From Marinomonas rhodophyticola (lineage in GTDB: Bacteria; Pseudomonadota; Gammaproteobacteria; Pseudomonadales; Marinomonadaceae): a stretch of DNA of 64,000 nucleotides. Positions within the stretch are counted from its first letter, which is position 1, and each line of letters begins with the position of its first letter. The notes under the pieces are model-generated. The model had not been told where the DNA came from, made no database searches, and saw only the letters and a program-made list of their open reading frames with translations. Of the stretch, positions 58,578 through 64,000 are shown one piece after another. The position numbers were made by a program, and so were the translations under genes. The stretch lies in the NCBI RefSeq assembly GCF_026113935.1, contig NZ_JAPEUL010000006.1, positions 361,501 to 425,500 of the forward strand, in the 5' to 3' direction.

Positions 58578-59138
58578 CTAGCTCCACTTGGGCTGAGGAG
58601 CTTGGTAAGCTTTCACGGCCGCTAGCAGGGTTTCTGGCGTGCTCTCTTTGATAATCATATCAATGTAAGACTGCTTCACAAAGCCTGCCTGCTGCATGCT
58701 GTCTACCATAGTAAATAGGGGATCATAAAAGCCATTTAAATTATAAAAGACACAAGGTTTGCTATGCAGGCCAAGTTGCCCCCAGGTCCACACTTCAAAC
58801 ATTTCCTCCAAGGTCCCCACCCCACCCGGAAGCGCCACAAACACATCAGCCAATTCGCTCATTTTAGCTTTACGCTCATGCATATTGGCTACCACATAGA
58901 GTTCAGTTAATCCTGTATGAGCGATTTCCTTGGACTCGAGATGGGACGGAATCACACCAATGACCCTTCCACCAGCTTGCAAGGCTGCATTCGCTATCAC
59001 CCCCATTAAGCCAACATTTCCTCCGCCGTAAACAATGTCTATCCCTTGCCCAGCAAGATACACGGCCAACGCTTTTACGCCATTGGCATATTCGGGGGAA
59101 TTACCCGCAGCGGAGCCACAATATATTGCAACTTTCAT
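58578..59138 (-). CDS. LOG-family protein (nucleotide phosphoribohydrolase-like)
   Basis: A 186-aa Rossmann-fold protein of the TIGR00730/LOG family. It has the phosphate-binding start AIYCGSAAGNSPEYANG, VYGGGNVGLMGVIANAAL, and the catalytic PGGVGTLEEMFEVWTWGQLG. These proteins hydrolyse nucleoside 5'-monophosphates (AMP or cytokinin ribotides) to base and ribose phosphate; older 'lysine decarboxylase' labels are wrong. Confidence 0.9.
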   Translation of the reverse strand: MKVAIYCGSAAGNSPEYANGVKALAVYLAGQGIDIVYGGGNVGLMGVIANAALQAGGRVIGVIPSHLESKEIAHTGLTELYVVANMHERKAKMSELADVFVALPGGVGTLEEMFEVWTWGQLGLHSKPCVFYNLNGFYDPLFTMVDSMQQAGFVKQSYIDMIIKESTPETLLAAVKAYQAPQPKWS

Positions 59139-59213
59139 GACACAACTCCTATTTAATCCAAGCTATTCCTGCTTATTGATCAATGAAAATACCGTATTAA
59201 TAATATTTAGTCA

Positions 59214-59244
59214 TAAAAAAAGCGGCTCTTTTTTAAAGAGCCGC
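59214..59244 (-). terminator. Terminator of the malic enzyme gene
   Basis: A 9-bp stem GCGGCTCTT/AAGAGCCGC (59222-59230 with 59236-59244), followed on the minus strand by a run of T. It lies 22 nt past the stop. Confidence 0.88.
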
Positions 59245-59266
59245 CTGGTAACAGATCAAGATTCGA

Positions 59267-60535
59267 TTAAGCACCGAAGTGATTAAGATTCTCTAGTGGA
59301 TAAAAATCTGGGTATGGCAGCATTGCCACACCAGAATCTACCGCAGCACGAGCCACCGCGGCAGACACCACATTAAGCAAACGAGAATCCATTGGTTTTG
59401 GCAGGATATATTCTTTGCCAAAGCTCAATGGTGCGCCACCGTAAGCTGCAACCACATCCGCAGGTGCTTCTTCTTTCGCAAGATCTTTCAGAGCATGCAC
59501 AGCCGCAACTTTCATTTCTTCGTTGATTTTAGTCGCACGAACGTCTAAAGCACCACGGAAGATGAAAGGGAAACCAAGTACGTTGTTTACTTGGTTAGGA
59601 TAATCTGAACGACCTGTTGCCATGATCAAATCATCACGCGTTGCACGAGCAAGCTCTGGATTAATTTCTGGATCTGGGTTTGAACAAGCAAAAACGATCG
59701 GATTCGCCGCCATTTTCGCAAGCTGTTCTGCAGACAATAAATCTGGACCAGATACACCGATGAATACGTCAGCACCATCGATTGCATCATCCAAATTACG
59801 TTTATCCGTATCAATCGCAAACATGGCTTTAAATTGGTTCAAGTCAGTACGACCAGAGTGAATAACGCCATTACGGTCAAGAACGAAGATGTTTTCGCGC
59901 TGTGCACCACACGCAATGATTAACTTCATGCATGCAGTTGCGGCAGCACCCGCACCAAGACAAACGATTTTAGCGTCAGCAATGTCTTTACCTTGAAGCT
60001 CAAGCGCATTCAAAAGACCAGCCGCGGTAACAATCGCTGTACCATGTTGGTCATCGTGGAAAACCGGAATAGAACAACGCTCGATCAATTGACGTTCAAT
60101 TTCAAAACACTCAGGTGCTTTGATGTCTTCTAAGTTGATACCGCCGTATGTGTTGGCAATACGAGCCACAGTATCAATGAATGCCTGTGGACTTTCAGAT
60201 TCCACTTCCACATCAACGGAGTTAATACCAGCAAAGCGCTTAAACAATAAACCTTTACCTTCCATTACTGGCTTACTTGCCAATGGGCCTAGATTGCCTA
60301 ATCCGAGGATCGCAGAACCATCAGAGATCACGGCAACCAAGTTGCCTTTACCGGTATAACGGTAAGCCGCTTCTGGGTCTTTTGCGATTTCACGACAAGG
60401 CTCAGCCACACCTGGGCTATAAGCGAGAGAAAGATCACGAGCGGTTGCTGTTGGTTTCGTAATAGTAACGCTAAGTTTGCCTGGAACTGGATATTGGTGA
60501 TAATCCAACGCTGCTTGCTTTATATCTTCTGCCAT
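59267..60535 (-). CDS. Malic enzyme (oxaloacetate-decarboxylating)
   Basis: A 422-aa NAD(P)-dependent malic enzyme of the short bacterial type, without the phosphotransacetylase extension seen in the 760-aa MaeB. Visible segments are the catalytic SLAYSPGVAEPC, YTGKGNLVAVISDGSAILGLGN, the metal site EDIKAPECFEIE, FHDDQHGTAIV, and the nucleotide fold VCLGAGAAATACM. It makes pyruvate from malate. Same position as in Pseudomonas, next to mrcA. Confidence 0.93.
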   Translation of the reverse strand: MAEDIKQAALDYHQYPVPGKLSVTITKPTATARDLSLAYSPGVAEPCREIAKDPEAAYRYTGKGNLVAVISDGSAILGLGNLGPLASKPVMEGKGLLFKRFAGINSVDVEVESESPQAFIDTVARIANTYGGINLEDIKAPECFEIERQLIERCSIPVFHDDQHGTAIVTAAGLLNALELQGKDIADAKIVCLGAGAAATACMKLIIACGAQRENIFVLDRNGVIHSGRTDLNQFKAMFAIDTDKRNLDDAIDGADVFIGVSGPDLLSAEQLAKMAANPIVFACSNPDPEINPELARATRDDLIMATGRSDYPNQVNNVLGFPFIFRGALDVRATKINEEMKVAAVHALKDLAKEEAPADVVAAYGGAPLSFGKEYILPKPMDSRLLNVVSAAVARAAVDSGVAMLPYPDFYPLENLNHFGA

Positions 60536-60705
60536 TATGATGTTTCCGTCTATTTGGTGTTATTAATTAGTTTTATCATAGCCAAACTGGGCCTTGTCCC
60601 CAAGCCTACAAAAGCTTCGAAAGTGGCACCTTATAATTCTGTGTCGCCAGAATAATCGATATACTCATTACTTTAAAGCGTAAAACCATAGGAATATTCT
60701 ATCAA

Positions 60706-61488
60706 TCAATGCTTGTTAGAAACGTTGATTTCACGCAAATCATTCGGATGTCTTACTGACAAAACCCAAGATTTAAAGTCTGAATATCGGCTTTTCCTTT
60801 GATGTTGCCAACCACGTACCTCTATGTCCTTGCCTTCAAACGCAAATACTGTTTGAGCAGACCAATAGTCGATAGTATTAGGTGGCAAATTGATCACTAG
60901 ATCCTGATCGGTTTCTAGCCACCAACCTCCTCGGTTCTGAGTAATGGAAGTGATGTTAACACGAGAGATTGCAAAGCCAGCTTTTGGCTGCCATTGCAAA
61001 TTTTGCTGCCATAATCCCTTATGCGCATTGCGAGCTGAGTCTTCAGCGGCCTCAAAACAATCTTGATAGGCTAAGTTAGGAGGAATCGCAATACGATAAC
61101 CAAGTCCTTCGGATAGTAACTGACTCGTCAGTGAAATACGATCTTTATCGAAAAGGTAGTACAAATAACGACCGTATCTATCTTGATCATTTTTGGACTC
61201 TTGAAGGTAGACAAATTGATCGAGGCGAGAACGAAGAAACTGCATCGCCTCAACGGCAAAAGGCTCATGATTGCCTTTTTTGTGATCCAGTTCTGGGGTA
61301 TCAATACCCACTAATCGCACTTTTCGGCCATCCGTCAAATGTACGGTATCGCCGTCAACGACTCTTTTAATCTGAGCCTTCTCAAGCTTTCCTGTTGCCA
61401 CACAGGTATCATCACCATGGGCGGCAAAGGACAAAAACAAAAAAAGCGCCAAGCAAACTTGGCGCTTTCTTAATGGGATCACTATCAT
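60706..61488 (-). CDS. Secreted thermonuclease-family protein
   Basis: A 260-aa protein with a signal peptide (about 1-24, ending FAAHG) and a staphylococcal-nuclease-like domain: IKRVVDGDTVHL, VRLVGIDTPELDH (catalytic Arg and metal Asp), ALEAMQFLRSRL-type helix, and DRYGRYLYYLF with the second catalytic Arg. A C-terminal extension of about 90 residues (from KAGFAISRVNITS) has no clear family. Likely a periplasmic or exported nuclease. Eight bp downstream of rpmE and on the same strand, so probably co-transcribed. Confidence 0.88.
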   Translation of the reverse strand: MIVIPLRKRQVCLALFLFLSFAAHGDDTCVATGKLEKAQIKRVVDGDTVHLTDGRKVRLVGIDTPELDHKKGNHEPFAVEAMQFLRSRLDQFVYLQESKNDQDRYGRYLYYLFDKDRISLTSQLLSEGLGYRIAIPPNLAYQDCFEAAEDSARNAHKGLWQQNLQWQPKAGFAISRVNITSITQNRGGWWLETDQDLVINLPPNTIDYWSAQTVFAFEGKDIEVRGWQHQRKSRYSDFKSWVLSVRHPNDLREINVSNKH

Positions 61489-61496
61489 GCCACCAA

Positions 61497-61712
61497 TTAC
61501 TTAGTAGTACGACGTGCTCCGAAACGCTTGTTGAAGCGATCAACACGGCCACCAGTATCAACCATTTTTTGTTGACCTGTGTAGAAAGGGTGGCAGTTGC
61601 TGCATACGTCAACGTGCATGTCTTTACCAAGCGTTGAATGTAGGTTTAGCGTGTTACCACAAGTACAAGTTGCTGTAATTGCAGAGTAATTTGGGTGAAT
61701 ATCTTTTTTCAT
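61497..61712 (-). CDS. rpmE: 50S ribosomal protein L31
   Basis: A 71-aa L31 of the zinc-containing (C+) type: Cys16, Cys18, Cys37 and Cys40 form the zinc ribbon, and [25 protein letters not shown] is the conserved core. Divergent from priA as in Pseudomonas. Confidence 0.96.
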   Translation of the reverse strand: MKKDIHPNYSAITATCTCGNTLNLHSTLGKDMHVDVCSNCHPFYTGQQKMVDTGGRVDRFNKRFGARRTTK

Positions 61713-61794
61713 TGTATATACCTTTGGGTTTAATGTGCCGCCACTTGGTCGATCATTAATGGGCTATTGCCGCGCCAAGCACCGCACGTTTTTT

Positions 61795-61811
61795 TGTACA
61801 GACATTGTACA
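61795..61811. promoter_or_regulatory. TGTACA direct/inverted repeat in the rpmE-priA gap
   Basis: TGTACA occurs twice, separated by GACAT (61795-61800 and 61806-61811); each copy is itself a palindrome. It lies about 83 bp before rpmE and 170 bp before priA. It could be a regulator site or overlap the promoter; no regulator is assigned. Confidence 0.3.
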
Positions 61812-61980
61812 GTATTGCGCAAGAGTGGCGTATTTTAGGGATCTATTGCAGAATCAGCAACCTTTTTATCGTGCTTTGCTGATAAAATTGTCACTCGCAC
61901 CAACCCACTACTCTGACGTACACTTACGCATTAATAAAAATGCTATCTTTTGCTTTACTGAACAAGGCCTAATCTAACGC

Positions 61981-64000
61981 ATGTCTGAAGTGCTTCTCAC
62001 ACTCTCCCCATACATAAAAGTCGCGTTACCTGTGCCAATGCGTACCTTATTCGACTACAAAGTGCCCAAAGCTATTGCCCTGCGGCATGAGCTAAAACCG
62101 GGCATGAGAGTCAAGGTCCCCTTTGGCAAAAGTAGTCGTCTTGGAGTGATTGTCGCTGTTAGTGACCACAGCGAGTGGGACCCCGATCAGATTAAGCCGC
62201 TCACCTCACTACATGATAAAAGCCCTGTTATTAGCGCCGAATTAATGGCCCTGTGTGAGTGGGCAGCACGTTATTATCATCACCCCATTGGTGATGTCAT
62301 CTTTCATGCGCTGCCTATTCTATTGCGCAAAGGTGAAAATGCCGAGTTTAGGACAGAAAATTGGTGGTTCACGACAGAAAAAGGACAAACCACCTCTCTG
62401 GAACAACTCAGTCGTGCACCACGCCAACAAGACTTTTTAAAAGCTGTGCAACAACACCCTAATGGCTTAAGTCAGCATGCCGCCTCAGTATTAGACCTTG
62501 CCCCTAATGCTGCCAAGATTCTGGAGGAAAAAGGGCTATTGCGCAAAGAACCTCGTTCTTTTAACAAAGGCGGAGAAAGACATGCCCATGTGACACAAAT
62601 ACCTCCGACACTGAACATGGAGCAAATGCGGGCAACAGAGCATATATTGGATTATCGTCACCAATTCCATGTCGCGTTATTGGACGGTGTGACGGGGAGC
62701 GGTAAAACCGAAGTTTTTTTACGAGTAATGGAGCGCCTGATCGACGAGGGAAAACAAATTCTGGTGATGGTGCCAGAAATAGGCCTAACGCCACAAACAC
62801 TAAAACGCTTTGAGAACCGTTTCAACACCGATATTGTGCTGATGCACTCTAACATGAGCGATAGAGAACGTTTGGATGCTTGGCTCTTGGCAGCAAGCGG
62901 CCACGCTAAGATCATCATCGGCACAAGATCCGCGGCTTTTATCCCTGCCCCAAACCTTGGCCTAATCGTTATTGATGAAGAACACGATACCTCATACAAA
63001 CAGCATGAAGGCTTTCGTTATCACGCACGAGATCTTGCGATTAAACGCGCTCAAGCACTGAATATTCCCGTCTTACTTGCTTCGGCCACACCGTCATATG
63101 AGAGTTTAACCAACGCCCTGCAAAAACGCTTTGCTTGGCTTAAACTACGTCAGCGAGCTGGTAACGCACACATACCTAAAATGGAAAGAGTAGACTTACG
63201 GGGAAAGAGCTTAGTGCATGGCTTCAGCGAACAAGCACTCGTAAGTATGAAACAATGCCTAGAACGCAAAGAACAAGTACTGGTATTTTTAAACCGTCGC
63301 GGTTACGCCCCCACTCTAATGTGTCACCAGTGTGGCTGGATTGCCGCCTGCGATCATTGCGATGTTAACCTCACCGTACACAAACGTGCTAATAAGCTGC
63401 ATTGTCACCATTGTGATACGCAAAAAGCACTCATTCATACTTGCCCTGAATGCCAGTCGGAAGAGTTATTTACCGTTGGGGAAGGTACAGAGCAAATTGA
63501 AACACAGCTCAGCACACTGTTTAAAGAAGTACCTATTTTGCGTATTGACCGTGACAGCACTCAACGTAAATCGGCTATGGCAAAACTTACCCAAAAAATC
63601 CATGAGCATGACCAAGCCATTCTCATTGGAACGCAAATGCTCGCCAAAGGACATCATTTCCCTAACGTCACTCTTGTCATCATTATGGACGCAGATGCTG
63701 GGTTATTCTCTTCTGATTTTCGAGGTATGGAGCGCACTGCTCAGCTTATTACGCAGGTCGCTGGCCGCGCTGGCCGCGCCAAAAAGCCAGGCCATGTATT
63801 ATTGCAAACCTATCACCCCGATCATACTGCGATTGAATGCCTATGTAATCTTGGTTACGAACACTTTGCCATTGATGGATTGGCCGAGCGTAAATCTTTA
63901 TCACTTCCGCCCTTTTATCATCAAGTCATCATTCGCGCCGAATCCGGCAATGAACAGGAAGCCATGCAACTCTTGTCCACCATGCGAAACGATTTAGAGC
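61981..64000 (+). CDS. priA: Primosomal replication protein N' (PriA helicase), 3' end missing
   Basis: The frame is open from ATG 61981 to the window edge (673 codons of about 735). PriA restarts stalled replication forks as a 3'-5' helicase. The N-terminal DNA-binding domain is followed by Walker A LLDGVTGSGKTEVF (about residue 235), Walker B VIDEEHD, and the zinc-binding cysteines CHQCGWIAACDHCD, CHHCDTQ and CPECQ. Helicase motifs V and VI (IGTQMLAKGHHFP; QVAGRAGR) follow. The reading frame is unbroken in the window. Confidence 0.95.
   Translation, partial: MSEVLLTLSPYIKVALPVPMRTLFDYKVPKAIALRHELKPGMRVKVPFGKSSRLGVIVAVSDHSEWDPDQIKPLTSLHDKSPVISAELMALCEWAARYYHHPIGDVIFHALPILLRKGENAEFRTENWWFTTEKGQTTSLEQLSRAPRQQDFLKAVQQHPNGLSQHAASVLDLAPNAAKILEEKGLLRKEPRSFNKGGERHAHVTQIPPTLNMEQMRATEHILDYRHQFHVALLDGVTGSGKTEVFLRVMERLIDEGKQILVMVPEIGLTPQTLKRFENRFNTDIVLMHSNMSDRERLDAWLLAASGHAKIIIGTRSAAFIPAPNLGLIVIDEEHDTSYKQHEGFRYHARDLAIKRAQALNIPVLLASATPSYESLTNALQKRFAWLKLRQRAGNAHIPKMERVDLRGKSLVHGFSEQALVSMKQCLERKEQVLVFLNRRGYAPTLMCHQCGWIAACDHCDVNLTVHKRANKLHCHHCDTQKALIHTCPECQSEELFTVGEGTEQIETQLSTLFKEVPILRIDRDSTQRKSAMAKLTQKIHEHDQAILIGTQMLAKGHHFPNVTLVIIMDADAGLFSSDFRGMERTAQLITQVAGRAGRAKKPGHVLLQTYHPDHTAIECLCNLGYEHFAIDGLAERKSLSLPPFYHQVIIRAESGNEQEAMQLLSTMRNDLE

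Noticed and set aside
61735-61977. 80-codon plus-strand frame before priA
   Set aside because: It covers the divergent rpmE/priA promoter region and has no ribosome site or family pattern.

Overview
The window looks like chromosome of a marine gammaproteobacterium, most likely Marinomonas or a close relative (inference from gene content and order; no rRNA is present to place it). The last 20 kb keep the order usual in Pseudomonas-type gammaproteobacteria: gltD-gltB, damX-like, aroB, aroK, a pilQ-to-pilM (hof/com-like) set, divergent mrcA, malic enzyme, rpmE, priA.

Layout. 1-8.1 kb: edge of a chemoreceptor, cpdB, a YugP-type zinc peptidase, a DnaJ-related protein, mltA, and an exbB-exbD-exbD-tonB operon. 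8.2-16 kb: corA, then the general L-amino-acid ABC transporter aapJQMP, a GntR/FCD regulator and divergent isoaspartyl dipeptidase iadA. The aapJ and iadA promoters carry the same pair of operator-like sites with the same 32-bp spacing. 16-24 kb: a two-repeat DUF305 lipoprotein, a His-rich membrane protein, a DUF1127 protein, LysE exporter with AraC regulator, EamA exporter with LysR regulator, a MATE pump and a Bcr/CflA-type MFS pump. 24-30.3 kb: an 8-oxoguanine-deaminase-like amidohydrolase and an NMT1/THI5-like binding protein with a structured leader, followed by an AT-rich three-gene cassette (HAD phosphatase, divergent M24-like protein, MFS transporter) that sits against a 5'-truncated second copy of the binding protein. 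30.3-40.4 kb: a LysR regulator and a sugar operon (ChvE-GguAB importer, GguC, xylose/arabinose-type dehydrogenase, IlvD/Edd sugar-acid dehydratase, ketoglutarate-semialdehyde dehydrogenase), i.e. a non-phosphorylative pentose route to 2-oxoglutarate. 40.7-43.2 kb: a CPA2 antiporter, a higBA toxin-antitoxin pair and a DUF6435 protein. 43.3-64 kb: the conserved core block above, ending inside priA.

A main caution: at least 17 single-base indels break 13 genes (tonB, exbB, the MATE pump, the cassette MFS and M24-like genes, the sugar LysR, aldehyde dehydrogenase, SDR, chvE, higA, gltB, pilN-like, mrcA). Each is restored by one base per break, and several lie in genes expected to be important, so most are probably sequence errors and not decay. 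I annotate these as single genes spanning the break.

Best candidates for new biology: the AT-rich cassette with its M24-like protein, which is visible only after repairing two compensating frameshifts; the 46-nt hairpin leader of the NMT1-like gene, a possible xanthine (NMT1-motif) riboswitch; the paired GntR operators; and a 47-bp IS3-type end-to-end remnant inserted in a terminator with a 3-bp target duplication.
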